Positions 8,256 to 18,658 of a stretch of DNA of 40,607 bases are shown piece after piece. The stretch is from an uncultured Oxalobacteraceae bacterium (GTDB taxonomy: Bacteria > Pseudomonadota > Gammaproteobacteria > Burkholderiales > Burkholderiaceae_D), in NCBI GenBank assembly GCA_903893945.1, contig CAITOF010000012.1, positions 1-40,607 of the forward strand, written 5' to 3'. Each line of letters opens with the position of its first letter. Position 1 is the first letter of the stretch. The position numbers and the translations under genes are program-made. The notes beneath the pieces are model-generated. The model had not been told where the DNA came from. It did not search any database and was given only the letters and a program-made list of their open reading frames with translations.

Positions 8256-8692
8256 GGGCATTGCAGCCAGAAGGTGACCGGTCCATCGTTGCACAGGCTG
8301 ACCTGCATGTCAGCGCCGAATTCACCGGTCTCGACCGGCTGATGCCGGGCCCGGGTCAGCGTCACAAAATGGTCAAATAATTCACGGGCAAGGGCAGGCG
8401 GTGCCGCCGGGGTGAAGGAAGGACGTGTGCCCGACCGTGTATCGGCTGCCAGCGTGAATTGCGGCACCAGTAAAAGGCCGCCGCCGATATCGCGCACGCT
8501 CCGATTCATTTTGCCCTGGGCATCTGCAAAAACCCGGTACGTCAGCAGTTTGTCGCACAGGGTGTTGGCCTGCGTGGCGGTATCATCGCGTTCGGCGCAC
8601 AGCAGCACCAGCAATCCCTGGTCGATGCTGCCGACTAGCCTGCCCGCCACAACGACCTGGGCATGGCTGACGCGCTGTATCAGTGCAATCAT
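8252..8692 (-). CDS. dtd: D-aminoacyl-tRNA deacylase
   Basis: 146-residue proofreading enzyme that removes D-amino acids (and glycine from mischarged tRNA-Ala) from tRNA. It has the standard beginning MIALIQRV, the central [16 protein letters not shown] with catalytic Thr80, and the Gly-cisPro motif NDGPVT at 135-140, the chirality filter in trans of the dimer. Residue 77, normally Ser in the SQFT motif, is Pro here (PQFT). Start ATG 8692 by family length. It follows tyrS by 10 bases and overlaps the phosphatase start. Pairing with tyrS is sensible, because TyrRS is a well-known source of D-Tyr-tRNA. Confidence 0.96.
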   Translation of the reverse strand: MIALIQRVSHAQVVVAGRLVGSIDQGLLVLLCAERDDTATQANTLCDKLLTYRVFADAQGKMNRSVRDIGGGLLLVPQFTLAADTRSGTRPSFTPAAPPALARELFDHFVTLTRARHQPVETGEFGADMQVSLCNDGPVTFWLQCP

Positions 8693-8702
8693 TGAATCCG
8701 GC

Positions 8703-9944
8703 TCAGGCCAGGGTGACTCGGGCGAATTTGCGTTTGCCGACCTGGAGCACAAATTCGCCGGCCGCCACCTGCAAATTCCTGTCATGGATGACTTCGCCAT
8801 TAATTCGCACACCCCCCTGTTCCACCATGCGCAACGCCTCGGAACTGGACGGACACAGATTGGCCTGTTTGAGCAGTTGACCTATGCCCAGCGGTGCGCC
8901 GCTCAGCTGGCACAGCGGAATATCATCCGGGATGCCTCCCTTGGACCGATTCATGAAATCAGCCAGCGCGTCGTCAGCCGCCTGCCTGTCGTGAAAGCGG
9001 GTGACCATTTCCTGGGCAAACGCCACTTTGATGTCGCGCGGGTTCCTGCCCTCCTGTACAGCCCGTTTCAGGCCGGCCAGTTCGTCCAGACTGCAGGACG
9101 ACAGCAGTTCGTAGTAGCGCCACATCATGTCATCGGAAATACTCATGATCTTGGCGAACATGGTATTGGCAGGTTCGGTGATGCCGACATAGTTGCCCTT
9201 GGACTTGGACATTTTTTCCACGCCGTCCAGCCCTTCCAGCAGCGGCATGGTCAGAATGCACTGTGGTTCCTGTCCATAATCTTTCTGCAGTTCACGTCCG
9301 ACCAGCAAATTGAATTTCTGGTCCGTGCCGCCCAGTTCCAGATCCGACTTCAGGGCAACCGAATCGTAACCCTGCATTAACGGGTAAAGGAACTCGTGCA
9401 CCGAAATCGGCGTACCGGCCCTGTAGCGCTTGGTAAAATCGTCACGCTCCATCATGCGCGCCACCGTATATCTGGACGCCAGCTGGATCATGCCGCGCGC
9501 ACCGAGCGGATCAGACCATTCCGAGTTGTAGCGAATTTCCGTCTTGTTGGCGTCCAGTACCAGCGTGGCCTGCTCGAAATAGCTTTTGGCGTTGTCTTCA
9601 ATCTGTTCCCGGGTCAGTGGCGGGCGGGTCTGGTTGCGGCCTGACGGATCACCAATCATCGAGGTGAAATCGCCGATCAGGAAAATAACCGTGTGCCCCA
9701 GATCCTGCAACTGACGCATTTTATTGAGCACCACGGTATGACCCAGATGCAGATCGGGCGCGGTCGGGTCCAGGCCCAGCTTGATGCGAAGCGGCACCCC
9801 GGTTTTTTCGCTGCGCGCCAGTTTCTGGGCAAATTCGGATTCAATCAGCAATTCATCGACACCCCGTTTGGTGATGGCCAATGCATTTTTAACAGACTCC
9901 GATAAGGCAGGGGTTGCGGATTCAGGTAAGGACGGTGATTGCAT
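8703..9944 (-). CDS. tyrS: Tyrosyl-tRNA synthetase
   Basis: Class I aminoacyl-tRNA synthetase charging tRNA-Tyr, 413 residues. The HIGH-type signature HLGH is at 66-69, GGTDQKFN near 206 and KMSKS at 244-248. A C-terminal S4-like RNA-binding domain (about 345-410) contains GVRINGEVI. The KMSKS form and C-terminal S4 region fit the TyrZ-like branch common in Burkholderiales. First gene of the tyrS-dtd-phosphatase operon. It diverges from the M23 peptidase gene across about 170 bases that hold a strong -10 for the opposite strand. Confidence 0.97.
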   Translation of the reverse strand: MQSPSLPESATPALSESVKNALAITKRGVDELLIESEFAQKLARSEKTGVPLRIKLGLDPTAPDLHLGHTVVLNKMRQLQDLGHTVIFLIGDFTSMIGDPSGRNQTRPPLTREQIEDNAKSYFEQATLVLDANKTEIRYNSEWSDPLGARGMIQLASRYTVARMMERDDFTKRYRAGTPISVHEFLYPLMQGYDSVALKSDLELGGTDQKFNLLVGRELQKDYGQEPQCILTMPLLEGLDGVEKMSKSKGNYVGITEPANTMFAKIMSISDDMMWRYYELLSSCSLDELAGLKRAVQEGRNPRDIKVAFAQEMVTRFHDRQAADDALADFMNRSKGGIPDDIPLCQLSGAPLGIGQLLKQANLCPSSSEALRMVEQGGVRINGEVIHDRNLQVAAGEFVLQVGKRKFARVTLA

Positions 9945-10016
9945 AAGTTCAATTCAATTTAATAACATTTAATAAAGGAAAAACTTTGTAAATCCTGTAG
10001 GCAGCAAAAATTAGTT

Positions 10017-10025
10017 TGGTATAAT
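10017..10025 (+). promoter_or_regulatory. Candidate extended -10 promoter for the M23 peptidase-anmK pair
   Basis: Sequence TGGTATAAT combines a perfect TATAAT (10020-10025) with the TG of an extended -10 element, 90 bases before the ATG at 10115. The -35 region is weak (TGTAGG at 9996), as is usual for extended -10 promoters. Confidence 0.45.
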
Positions 10026-10114
10026 ACGCGATCTGCCAGAAGTCGTAGCACTAATGCAATATTTTCAGATTGCGGATACGGATTCATCAAAAAACCACTA
10101 TTTTAGCTTATTGC

Positions 10115-11524
10115 ATGCCATCTCAAAAAAATTCAATCAACCCTGATGCAACGACACCGGAGGCCGACGCGGCCACGACGTCGATGCTGCCGGCACAGAA
10201 TTTACATTCGCACCGCAAGTCACGCATTATCACGTTTTCGGCGATCATCATGGCCATTTGTGCCTTTGGTGCGGCCGCTGTTGCGCCGCTGGCACCCGAT
10301 GCCGCCGACCTGCCGGTCAGGCAGATTACCGAACAACTCACCCTGCCGACGCTGGCCGAGCAGATGCAGGCCATTGAAGAGCGCGATGATCACTACATAC
10401 ACGAAGAAAGTATTGCGCGCGGTGACACACTGGGCAGCCTGTTGCAGCGTCTGGGTGTCGACGACGACGCGGCCGACAAATTTATCAGATCCGACAAGAC
10501 GGCACGTCTGTTAATTCAGCAGAAACCGGGATATGCGGTTCGTGCCAAGACCAATGAAGACGGTGAACTGGAATGGCTCGAAACCTGTTTCGCGGTGAGT
10601 CGCGACAAGGCGTCGGAGGTAAGAAAAATGGTCATTGAACGTCTGCCGGGTTCGGACACGTTCAAGGCGGTTGAAACAACCGCACCGCTGGAGCGCCACA
10701 TCGAAATGCGCACCGGGACGATTGCCAGTTCCCTGTTTGCCGCCACCGATGCCGCGCAGATCCCGGATTCTGTCGCCAGTCAGCTGGTTGACATGTTTTC
10801 GACCAATATTGATTTCCGTTCCGATCTGCGGCGCGGCGACCATTTTCAGATCGAATATGAAACCTTCTGGCAGAATGGACAACTGATCAGCACCGGACGG
10901 GTGTTGGCAGGCGAATTCAATAACGCCGGCCATACCTATCAGGCTGTCTGGTTTGATGAGGGTGCGGGCGAAGGAAGCTATTACGGGTTTGACGGCAAAT
11001 CGATGAAAAAAGCGTTCCTGAAGTCACCCATTGCGTTCACGCGGATTTCCTCCGGTTTTTCGATGCGGGTGCATCCGATTTCAGGTCAATGGAAGCAGCA
11101 CACCGGCGTTGATTTTGCAGCGCCGATGGGCACGCCGATCCGTGCATCGGCAGACGGGGTGGTTGACGTGGCGGGGGTTTCAGGCGGTTACGGCAACCTC
11201 GTGGTGTTGAAGCACTGGAACAGTTACAGTACCGCCTATGGTCATATGAGCCGTTTTGCCGCAGGTATGCACAAGGGCGTGAAAGTGAAGCAGGGCGATG
11301 TGATCGGTTATGTGGGTGCCACAGGCTGGGCCACCGGGCCGCATCTGCATTACGAATTCCGTGTGAACAATAAAGCCCAGGACCCCCTGAAAATCAAAGT
11401 CGAGCAGCCGCAGTCGCTCACCGCCTCAGACATGCCGCGTTTTCACAATGTGGTGGCCGATGTGCAGCATTGTTTTGCCCTGTTGAGACCCACCAGCCCT
11501 GCCAGTCAGGTTGCGTTAAAATAA
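10115..11524 (+). CDS. Murein DD-endopeptidase-like M23 peptidase (MepM/NlpD type)
   Basis: 469-residue inner-membrane-anchored periplasmic peptidase predicted to cut peptidoglycan cross-links. A single N-terminal membrane segment lies near residues 35-55 (IITFSAIIMAICAFGAAAVA). An OapA/LysM-like region follows (about 90-150, with GDTLGSLLQRLGVDDDAA), then a beta-rich linker and a C-terminal LytM domain (about 300-430). Zinc ligands are visible: H329 and D333 in HTGVD, and the HxH pair H410/H412 in GPHLHYE. The fold is therefore probably active. ATG 10115 is chosen over a TTG at 10070 because it directly precedes the cytoplasmic tail. Located 44 bases before anmK. Confidence 0.92.
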   Translation: MPSQKNSINPDATTPEADAATTSMLPAQNLHSHRKSRIITFSAIIMAICAFGAAAVAPLAPDAADLPVRQITEQLTLPTLAEQMQAIEERDDHYIHEESIARGDTLGSLLQRLGVDDDAADKFIRSDKTARLLIQQKPGYAVRAKTNEDGELEWLETCFAVSRDKASEVRKMVIERLPGSDTFKAVETTAPLERHIEMRTGTIASSLFAATDAAQIPDSVASQLVDMFSTNIDFRSDLRRGDHFQIEYETFWQNGQLISTGRVLAGEFNNAGHTYQAVWFDEGAGEGSYYGFDGKSMKKAFLKSPIAFTRISSGFSMRVHPISGQWKQHTGVDFAAPMGTPIRASADGVVDVAGVSGGYGNLVVLKHWNSYSTAYGHMSRFAAGMHKGVKVKQGDVIGYVGATGWATGPHLHYEFRVNNKAQDPLKIKVEQPQSLTASDMPRFHNVVADVQHCFALLRPTSPASQVALK

Positions 11525-11568
11525 ATCTGTCACGCTGCAGATAATCCTTCCCGGGAAAGCACGCCTTC

Positions 11569-12681
11569 ATGCCCTATTATATCGGCTTAATGTCTGGCAC
11601 CAGTCTGGATGGTGTGGACGGCGTGCTGATCGAAATGGGTACGCATGAAGCGGAAATGAAACAACTCGCGGCCAGCTATGTGCCTTTTACGTCCGATGTA
11701 CGCGCGTCGCTGTTCGCGCTGCAGTTCAGCGGTTTTGACGAAATCCATCGGGTGGCGCAGGCCGCCAACCAGCTTGTGCTGGTCTATGCAGAATGTGTGC
11801 TGCATTTGTTAAAAAACACCGGGCTGTATCCAGGGCAGATCACCGCAATCGGCGTCCATGGCCAGACCGTGCGGCATCGTCCTGAATTTGGTTACACGGT
11901 CCAGATCAATAATCCGGCGTTGCTGGCTGAACTGACCGAAATCGACGTCATTGCTGATTTTCGCAGTCGCGACATTGCTGCGGGCGGTCAGGGCGCTCCG
12001 CTGGTACCGGCGTTTCATCGCAGTGTGTTCGGCAAGTTGAATGAAACGCGTGTCGTGGTGAATATCGGCGGAATCAGTAATATCAGTATCTTGCGTTCCG
12101 ACGGTGCAACACGCGGATTTGATACCGGGCCTGGCAATGTGTTTATGGATGGCTGGATCATGCAGCACAAGTCGCAGAAATATGATAATAACGGCGACTG
12201 GGCGCGACACGGGCACATTAATGAATCATTGCTCGCCCATTTGAAGGATGAACCCTTTTTTCAGAAACTGCCACCGAAAAGCACCGGGCGTGACTTATTT
12301 CACGCTGAATGGCTGGTGGGCAAACTGAACCTGTTCAGTCAGGTGTCACCGGTCGACGTGCAGGCGACGCTGTGTGCACTCACCGCACAGACCATTACAG
12401 ACGCAATTAATGCGTACGCTTCCGACGTGTCGCACGTTTACATATGCGGCGGCGGAGCCAATAACAGCACCTTGACCGATCTGATTCATTCGTTACTGAA
12501 TGGCGCGGGAAAGTCCGTCAGCGTTGAAAGTACCGAAGTACTGGGTGTGTCACCGAACCACGTTGAGGCCCTGGCGTTTGCCTGGCTGGCCTATCGCCAC
12601 ACAGAACGCCTGGCGGGAAATTTGCCGGAAGTGACCGGCGCGGCGGGCGATCGGATACTGGGCGCCCTATACCCGCACTAA
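11569..12681 (+). CDS. anmK: Anhydro-N-acetylmuramic acid kinase
   Basis: Hydrolyses and phosphorylates 1,6-anhydro-MurNAc, released during wall turnover, to MurNAc-6-phosphate. 370 residues, normal for the family. Diagnostic parts: GLMSGTSLDGVDGV at 6-19, HGQTVRHRP near 102 and GFDTGPGNVFMDGW near 184, the ASKHA-fold ATP and sugar sites. A C-terminal ICGGGANN segment is also present. It lies downstream of a wall peptidase, consistent with handling turnover products. With AmgK and MurU (26.5-28.3 kb) it forms most of the recycling route to UDP-MurNAc. Confidence 0.97.
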   Translation: MPYYIGLMSGTSLDGVDGVLIEMGTHEAEMKQLAASYVPFTSDVRASLFALQFSGFDEIHRVAQAANQLVLVYAECVLHLLKNTGLYPGQITAIGVHGQTVRHRPEFGYTVQINNPALLAELTEIDVIADFRSRDIAAGGQGAPLVPAFHRSVFGKLNETRVVVNIGGISNISILRSDGATRGFDTGPGNVFMDGWIMQHKSQKYDNNGDWARHGHINESLLAHLKDEPFFQKLPPKSTGRDLFHAEWLVGKLNLFSQVSPVDVQATLCALTAQTITDAINAYASDVSHVYICGGGANNSTLTDLIHSLLNGAGKSVSVESTEVLGVSPNHVEALAFAWLAYRHTERLAGNLPEVTGAAGDRILGALYPH

Positions 12682-12709
12682 CCCGCACCAGGAATGATCC
12701 TGAAAAACG

Positions 12710-13342
12710 TCAGGCTCCGGGCTGTTTCCGGACTGCCGGTACGACGTCCAGATAGTGTTTATGAATGTCATCGTATTGATGGTTGACATTGATTTCTTCG
12801 TTGCGGTAATTGTGTATGAGGCGATTGGATTCCTGGATGGTTTGTGTCAGCTCAATGATTTTTTGCTGAAATTCGGCGGCTTTCGCCGGCTGGTTTTGCG
12901 TCAGCAGGGGAAGTGCTTTCTGGTCCTGGTTTAAAGTTGCTGTGGCCGTTTCCAGCACCTTGTTTTCGGCGGATATTTTGCTTTCCAGCGTATCAATATC
13001 GTGTTTGCGTGCCAGTTCGATGGCATTTTCGTCAGGGTAATGAGCGGTCAGATAGCGCTGTTCGCGTTTCGCATTGTCGATCCGTTTGGCCTCATCCGAC
13101 TTCTGCTTGTCCTTTAATTGCGCTTCGCGTTTCTGTTCAGGAGTGAGTGCACCGGAAATCTGGTCTTTGAGCATGCCATTGTCTTTATAAATCTGTGTCG
13201 ATTTATCGGCGCATTCGGGGATCGGCCGGTCCGAAGTGACAATATGTCCTGTATTATCCTTGCAGGAATAAAAGTCGGCATAAGCGTCGTTAGCAAAAAT
13301 AAAACAAAAAACCGAAAACAGTAAATAATTTTTAATGAACAT
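12710..13342 (-). CDS. DUF4124-type secreted protein with coiled-coil tail
   Basis: 210 residues. A signal peptide (about 1-21, ending NDAYA) is followed by a short N-terminal domain of the DUF4124 kind (DFYSCKDNTGHIVTSDRPIPEC), two cysteines that may be disulfide-bonded. Then comes a long charged helical region rich in K, E and Q (about 60-200), probably coiled coil. Periplasmic location is predicted and function is unknown. Start at ATG 13342, because the in-frame upstream extension would bury the signal peptide. Convergent with anmK, with 28 bases between stops. Confidence 0.85.
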   Translation of the reverse strand: MFIKNYLLFSVFCFIFANDAYADFYSCKDNTGHIVTSDRPIPECADKSTQIYKDNGMLKDQISGALTPEQKREAQLKDKQKSDEAKRIDNAKREQRYLTAHYPDENAIELARKHDIDTLESKISAENKVLETATATLNQDQKALPLLTQNQPAKAAEFQQKIIELTQTIQESNRLIHNYRNEEINVNHQYDDIHKHYLDVVPAVRKQPGA

Positions 13343-13450
13343 GAGTCTGTATGCAGTCTGGAAGGGTGGGCGGGTAACAGGTGTCAATAGCCATTACTTT
13401 AGACTATTTCTTTTTGACAGCAAAACAGTTTAAACAGGATTTGAGACAAT

Positions 13451-14029
13451 ATGGGCAATAGATTATCAAAAATTGCGACCCGCACCGGCGATCAGGGCAC
13501 CACAGGCCTGGGTGACGGGACCCGCACCGATAAAGACAGTGGGCGCATACATGCAATGGGCGACGTGGACGAGCTGAATTCGCAGCTTGGCGTGCTGCTG
13601 TGTGAAGATTTGCCAGCGGGCTTGTCGGAAGAATTGCTGTCCATTCAACACGATCTGTTCGATCTGGGCGGCGAATTGTGCATACCGGGTTATGAGCTGA
13701 TCAGGGAAAGTCAGGTGGCCAATCTTGATGCCCTGCTTGAAAAATACAATGCAGGCCTGCCGCCGCTTCAGGAATTCATCCTGCCGGGTGGTTCACGGGC
13801 TGCGGCACTGGCCCACGTGTGTCGTACGGTGTGTCGCCGTGCAGAGCGCGTGCTGGTCGGCTTGGGCAAGACCGAGCAGATCAATCCGTTCCCGCGCCAG
13901 TATCTGAACCGCCTGTCGGACCTGATGTTCGTGTTATCGCGCGTACTGAACCGTCATGCCGGTGGCGTTGACGTGCTCTGGAAGCGCGACAAAGCAGCAG
14001 ACCAGGAGCCCGGCGCGGAAAACCGGTAG
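13451..14029 (+). CDS. Cob(I)yrinic acid a,c-diamide adenosyltransferase, PduO type
   Basis: Transfers the adenosyl group of ATP to cob(I)alamin to make adenosylcobalamin. 192 residues. It shows the N-terminal ATP-binding TRTGDQGTTGLGDG, the helix GDVDELNSQLG and RTVCRRAERVLV with FPRQYLNRLSDLMFVLSR near the C-terminus. All are typical of the trimeric PduO/MMAB family. Starts at ATG 13451 with a weak GGA/GAG-containing leader. It stands alone between convergent ilvE and divergent DUF4124; nothing nearby suggests which B12 enzyme it serves. Confidence 0.95.
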   Translation: MGNRLSKIATRTGDQGTTGLGDGTRTDKDSGRIHAMGDVDELNSQLGVLLCEDLPAGLSEELLSIQHDLFDLGGELCIPGYELIRESQVANLDALLEKYNAGLPPLQEFILPGGSRAAALAHVCRTVCRRAERVLVGLGKTEQINPFPRQYLNRLSDLMFVLSRVLNRHAGGVDVLWKRDKAADQEPGAENR

Positions 14030-14057
14030 CGCCGTTTCAGCCTGCCCCGGCAAATGG

Positions 14058-15158
14058 TCAGCCTATCGTGTGCATCCAACCATGCACGTCGGGTGCCGTG
14101 CCATGCTGAATGCCCAGAAGTGCCTCGCGCAACGCCATGGTGACCGGACCATTTTCACCCTGGTTGATCTGCATTTCAAAGCCATTGGCCTTGGCCAGAC
14201 CCACCGGCGTGATGACGGCCGCTGTGCCACAGGCAAAAACTTCCGTCATTCGTCCCGCGGCAATATCATCGCGCCATTCCTGAACGGTGATCTTTCGTTC
14301 TTCCGCCTCAAATCCCAGATCTTTGGCCAATTGCAACAAACTCAGGCGGGTAATTCCGGCCAGCAGGGTGCCAGTGAGCGCGGGTGTCACCAGTCGGGTT
14401 CGGCTCCCGTCCTTGTAAACAAAAAATAAATTCATCCCACCCATTTCTTCAATGGTTTCATGGTGCACGGCATCCAGCCAGACCACCTGGTCGCACCCTT
14501 TCTGCTGGGCCTGGGCCTGCGCCACCAGACTGGCGGCGTAATTGCCGGCACATTTGGCTTCACCGGTGCCGCCTGGCGCGGCGCGCACGTAATCTTCACT
14601 GATCCAGACACTGACCGGTTTGACGCCGCTCGGAAAATAGGCGCCGGCAGGGGAGGCAAACAGCACAAATAAATATTCGGTTGCCGGACGCACTCCCAAA
14701 AACGGGTCAGTGGCAATCATCAGCGGCCGCAAATAGAGGCTTTCGCCGACATTCCCGGGTACCCAGGCGCGGTCGAGCCTGATCAATTCATCGGCGGCTT
14801 TGAGAAACAGTTCGGGCGGAATCGACGGCATGGCGAGGCGCTTGGCGCTGCGATTGAAACGCTCGGCATTGGCATCGGGCCGAAAAGTTCTGACGCTGCC
14901 ATCCGGTTGGGAAAATGCCTTGAAGCCCTCGAAAATGGCCTGGCCATAATGGAGCGAGGATGCCGACGGATCCAGGCTTAAAGGTCCGTAAGGCTTCAGG
15001 TCACCGGTCTGCCAGGCGCCGTCTTTGTACGGGATCACCACCATATGTTCGGTAAAGGTGCGGCCAAAGCTGAGATTGGACATGCGTTTTGCGCGCTCGT
15101 CTGCGCTGATCCGGGTTGCTGAAGGGCTGATACGCAGTGCGGGTATGGTGGTTGACAT
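14058..15158 (-). CDS. ilvE: Branched-chain amino acid aminotransferase
   Basis: PLP enzyme interconverting Leu, Ile or Val with their 2-oxo acids using 2-oxoglutarate. 366 residues, the longer type II (BCAT2-like) form rather than the roughly 305-residue form. Lys202 in GEAKCAGNYAAS should hold PLP. FEGFKAF near 76 and EEMGGMNLFFV near 237 are family hallmarks, and a conserved CGTAAVITPV segment lies near 315. Monocistronic on the minus strand: dxs ends about 150 bases away in the same direction. Confidence 0.94.
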   Translation of the reverse strand: MSTTIPALRISPSATRISADERAKRMSNLSFGRTFTEHMVVIPYKDGAWQTGDLKPYGPLSLDPSASSLHYGQAIFEGFKAFSQPDGSVRTFRPDANAERFNRSAKRLAMPSIPPELFLKAADELIRLDRAWVPGNVGESLYLRPLMIATDPFLGVRPATEYLFVLFASPAGAYFPSGVKPVSVWISEDYVRAAPGGTGEAKCAGNYAASLVAQAQAQQKGCDQVVWLDAVHHETIEEMGGMNLFFVYKDGSRTRLVTPALTGTLLAGITRLSLLQLAKDLGFEAEERKITVQEWRDDIAAGRMTEVFACGTAAVITPVGLAKANGFEMQINQGENGPVTMALREALLGIQHGTAPDVHGWMHTIG

Positions 15159-15310
15159 GGTCAGGTCACTCCTCGTAATTTTACAGATGCAATTCAGGGG
15201 CTGTTATGACAGTCGTGGCTGCCTACAGGGATTCGGGTACCCGTTTAACACTCCTGTACCGGTCGGCAACAGGGCAGGTACGGAGTGCCGTGTGTCAGGC
15301 CACGAGTTAC

Positions 15311-17200
15311 TTATTTAAATTTATTAACCATCCGGCGCGGCTCGACGCCTGACGGCAGGTCGGTCTGGTCAAGATGGTGCTGAATGGATTTCAGTATTCC
15401 CGCGCTGTCCAGACCGCATAACGCCAGCAATTGACCCGCATCACCGTGATCGATGAATTCATCCGGCAAGCCCAGAATCAGCAGCGGTTTGGCCACGCCC
15501 AGTCCGGCTAACGTCTCGGCAACGGCCGAGCCTGCACCGCCCATTTTCGCGCCTTCTTCGACACTGACCAGCATATCGTGGGTGTCGGCCAGATGCCTGA
15601 TCAGCTCTGTATCGACCGGCTTTACGAAACGCATGTTGGCCACAGTCGCGTTCAATTTTTCTGCGGCGTCCAGTGCGGGTTTGACCATCGTGCCAAAAGC
15701 GAAAATGGCAATCCGCTCGCCGTGCCGCACGATCTCACCCTTACCGAGCGGCAGCGTGGTCAGTTCCCTGCTGACCTCGGCGCCGATACCTGCCCCCCGG
15801 GGGTAGCGGATCGCGGCCGGACCGTTGTAGTGGAACCCGGTCGACAGCATCTGGCGGCATTCGTTTTCATCGGAGGCCGCCATAATCACCATGTTCGGAA
15901 TACAGCGCAGGTAGGCCAGATCATAGTTGCCGGCATGGGTGGCGCCATCGGCACCGACCAATCCGGCCCGGTCCAGTGCAAAGGTGACATCCAGATTCTG
16001 CAGCGCGACGTCGTGAATCAACTGGTCGTAGGCACGCTGCAGGAAGGTGGAATAGATCGCCACCACCGGTTTAAGTCCTTCAGCGGCCAGACCGGCGGCG
16101 AACGTCACGGAATGTTGTTCTGCAATGCCGACATCGTAATAGCGGTCAGGGAATTGCTGCTCAAAGTCCACCATGCCCGAGCCTTCGCGCATCGCCGGGG
16201 TAATACCGATCAGACGCGGATCCTGTGCGGCCATGTCACACAACCAGTCACCGAATATTCGCGTATAGGTGATTTTGCCAGACGGTGACGGCTGTATGCC
16301 TTCATCGGGATTGAATTTGCCCGGCCCGTGATAAAGAACCGGATCCGCCTCGGCCAGCTTGTAGCCCTGACCTTTTTTGGTCACCACGTGCAGAAATTGC
16401 GGGCCCTTGAGTTCCTTCAGGTTCTGCAGGGTCGGTATCAGCGCATCCAGGTCGTGACCATCGATGGGGCCGATGTAATTAAAGCCGAATTCTTCAAACA
16501 GGGTGGCCGGCATGATCATGCCTTTGGCATGCTCTTCAAAGCGTTTGGCAATTTCCCGCATCGGCGGTGGCAGCATCGATTTGCCGACATTTTTTGCTGC
16601 GGCATAGAACTTGCCTGACATCAGGCGTGCCAAATAACGGTTCAGCGCACCCACCGGCGGTGATATCGACATGTCGTTGTCATTTAATACCACCAGCAGG
16701 TTGACGTCCTCCATCACCCCGGCATTATTGAGTGCCTCGAAGGCCATTCCGGCTGTCATGGATCCGTCGCCGATAATGGCAACCGAGTGGCGTGACTCGC
16801 CTTTGGTTTTGGCGGCGACGGCCATACCTAACGCAGCCGAAATCGAGGTTGAAGAATGCGCGGTGCCAAAGGTATCAAACTCGCTTTCGGCGCGTCTCGG
16901 AAAACCGGAAATGCCGTTCAGCTGTCGCAGTGTGTGCATCTGGTCACGCCGTCCGGTCAGGATTTTGTGCGGATAAGTCTGGTGACCCACGTCCCACACC
17001 AACCGGTCTTCGGGTGTGTTGAAGACATAGTGCAGAGCGATCGTCAGTTCGACGGTGCCCAAATTGGACGATAAGTGACCGCCTGTTTTGGACACTGAAT
17101 TCAGGACAAAAGCACGCAGTTCATCCGCTAACGGTTTCAGTTGAGCACGGGTCAGCTGGCGCAGATCAGAGGGTGAATTGATGTCTTTTAACAGGGTCAT
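15311..17200 (-). CDS. dxs: 1-deoxy-D-xylulose-5-phosphate synthase
   Basis: First enzyme of the MEP isoprenoid pathway: pyruvate plus glyceraldehyde-3-phosphate to DXP, using thiamine diphosphate. 629 residues. It has [13 protein letters not shown] near 75, the ThDP/Mg motif [18 protein letters not shown] near 150, and [15 protein letters not shown] in the pyrimidine domain near 425, then a transketolase C-terminal domain. Start is ATG 17200 (MTLLKDI). It lies 10 bases after the ispA stop, so dxs is translated with ispA and xseB. An annotation extended to 17251 would overlap ispA. Confidence 0.97.
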   Translation of the reverse strand: MTLLKDINSPSDLRQLTRAQLKPLADELRAFVLNSVSKTGGHLSSNLGTVELTIALHYVFNTPEDRLVWDVGHQTYPHKILTGRRDQMHTLRQLNGISGFPRRAESEFDTFGTAHSSTSISAALGMAVAAKTKGESRHSVAIIGDGSMTAGMAFEALNNAGVMEDVNLLVVLNDNDMSISPPVGALNRYLARLMSGKFYAAAKNVGKSMLPPPMREIAKRFEEHAKGMIMPATLFEEFGFNYIGPIDGHDLDALIPTLQNLKELKGPQFLHVVTKKGQGYKLAEADPVLYHGPGKFNPDEGIQPSPSGKITYTRIFGDWLCDMAAQDPRLIGITPAMREGSGMVDFEQQFPDRYYDVGIAEQHSVTFAAGLAAEGLKPVVAIYSTFLQRAYDQLIHDVALQNLDVTFALDRAGLVGADGATHAGNYDLAYLRCIPNMVIMAASDENECRQMLSTGFHYNGPAAIRYPRGAGIGAEVSRELTTLPLGKGEIVRHGERIAIFAFGTMVKPALDAAEKLNATVANMRFVKPVDTELIRHLADTHDMLVSVEEGAKMGGAGSAVAETLAGLGVAKPLLILGLPDEFIDHGDAGQLLALCGLDSAGILKSIQHHLDQTDLPSGVEPRRMVNKFK

Positions 17201-17210
17201 AGGGGTTCTC

Positions 17211-18164
17211 TCAGGCGCTGCGCTGCACGATGAAATCGGCCAGCTGGGCAAGTCGCCAGGTGGTTGAATTGGAATGGGCTGACGGGCTGAAGACGGTTAA
17301 TGCGCCGTGCGCCTGCAGTCGTAATTGTTCGGCCAGAATCCGCGAGGCGTCCAAACCCAGGATCGACACGTAAGTCGGCTTGTGGTTGGCGGCATCCTTG
17401 CCGGCTGTTTTTCCCAGCGAAATGGAATCGGCTGTGGCATCCAGGATATCATCGACCACCTGGAAGGCCAGCCCTATGGCGCTGGCATAGCGGTTCAGGG
17501 CGGCCAGTTCGATGTGACTCAATTCCTGGCCATCGGGCTTCTGACCGCATAATGCACCCATCAGGACAGAGGCCCGCAACAGGGCGCCGGTTTTTAGCTG
17601 GTGCATGTGTTCCAGCTGTTCGCGGGTCAGGTCGACACCCACACTGATCAAGTCGATGGCTTGTCCGCCACACATGCCGGCCGAGCCGGAGGCCTGCGCC
17701 AGCAGCTGGACGATCCGGAGTTGTCGCGCCGGTGCATTGGCGCCGTTCGCCAGGATCATGAACGCCTGCGACTGCAGGGCATCGCCGACCAGCAGGGCGG
17801 TGGCTTCACCATAGCGGACATGGACAGTCGGTTTGCCGCGCCGCAAGGCATCGTTGTCCATGCAGGGCATGTCGTCGTGGACCAGCGAATAGGCATGAAT
17901 CATTTCCACTGCGCAGGCGGCACGGAGCAACCCGGCGTCATCGGCGTCAACCAGCTGGGCCGCGGCAAACACCAGCAGCGGACGAACCCGTTTGCCGCCA
18001 TCGAGCACGGCGTAGCGCATCGCCTCATGCAAATGGGTCGGCACCTGGTCGGGTGACGGGAGGAATTCGGTCAGGGCAACCTCAATGCGGGCCTGACAGT
18101 GTTTCATCCAGTCGACCAGCGTCATCGGGGTTGTCGTTGTGGACATGGCGTTGTTAGTGGACAT
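17211..18164 (-). CDS. ispA: Polyprenyl (farnesyl/geranyl) diphosphate synthase
   Basis: Condenses IPP with DMAPP and GPP to give farnesyl diphosphate. 317 residues. The first aspartate-rich motif is DDMPCMDND near 97 (the two-residue insertion typical of short-chain bacterial synthases), the second is VVDDILD near 236, and GGKRVRPLL is near 55. It lies between xseB (19 bases) and dxs (10 bases), the usual xseB-ispA-dxs order. Start ATG 18164, with internal candidates 18 and 39 bases later. Confidence 0.95.
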   Translation of the reverse strand: MSTNNAMSTTTTPMTLVDWMKHCQARIEVALTEFLPSPDQVPTHLHEAMRYAVLDGGKRVRPLLVFAAAQLVDADDAGLLRAACAVEMIHAYSLVHDDMPCMDNDALRRGKPTVHVRYGEATALLVGDALQSQAFMILANGANAPARQLRIVQLLAQASGSAGMCGGQAIDLISVGVDLTREQLEHMHQLKTGALLRASVLMGALCGQKPDGQELSHIELAALNRYASAIGLAFQVVDDILDATADSISLGKTAGKDAANHKPTYVSILGLDASRILAEQLRLQAHGALTVFSPSAHSNSTTWRLAQLADFIVQRSA

Positions 18165-18183
18165 GCGTCGTCAAACCGGGTCA

Positions 18184-18444
18184 TCAACCAGGACTGGAAT
18201 CGGGCTGGAACGGCTTCAGCATGTCACCATCCAGTATTTTTACCTGCTGCTCAACTTTTTCCAGTTGCGCCGCACAGTACTGCACCAGTTCTGAACCTCG
18301 CGCATAGGCCGTAATCGATGCATCCAGCGCCAGTTCACCGGCTTCCATGCGCGACACCAGTTGTGCCAGTTCGTCCATCGCCGCTTCAAACGAAGCAGGC
18401 GGGGTGTTGTTAATCGAGTCAGCGGGCGGTGTCTTTTTTGTCAT
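18184..18444 (-). CDS. xseB: Exodeoxyribonuclease VII small subunit
   Basis: Small partner of XseA in the nuclease that trims single-stranded DNA ends. 86 residues, a helical hairpin with the conserved SFEAAMDELAQLVSRMEAGE and the second helix YARGSELVQYCAAQLEKVEQQVK, typical length. First gene of the xseB-ispA-dxs operon. Confidence 0.95.
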   Translation of the reverse strand: MTKKTPPADSINNTPPASFEAAMDELAQLVSRMEAGELALDASITAYARGSELVQYCAAQLEKVEQQVKILDGDMLKPFQPDSSPG

Positions 18445-18658
18445 GAAAATGCAGGCGAAAACCGGGTTGGTGTAGGGGTGGCAGATAATAATTATTGTAT
18501 AGGGAACTTAACCCTCTATTCTAAAACAACTTGCCCCGGTTTCGCGCCATTCAGGGAAATTCAGGCCGAATTATCTTGATTGACACTCAAATTAATATTT
18601 TTTTGCTATGTTTTTACCGGAGATAAGCGATGATCGGAAAAATGGCGGTAGCGTGCCC

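Noticed and set aside
8412..9380. Long plus-strand open frame opposite dtd and tyrS
   Set aside because: It is antisense to two clear, motif-bearing genes and has no recognisable product of its own; it is a shadow of their codon bias.
12685..12720. Bidirectional terminator between anmK and the DUF4124 gene (CAGGA-ATGA-TCCTG)
   Set aside because: The stem is only 5 bp, and the adjacent A-run is on the wrong side for the minus strand and is not a T-run for the plus strand.
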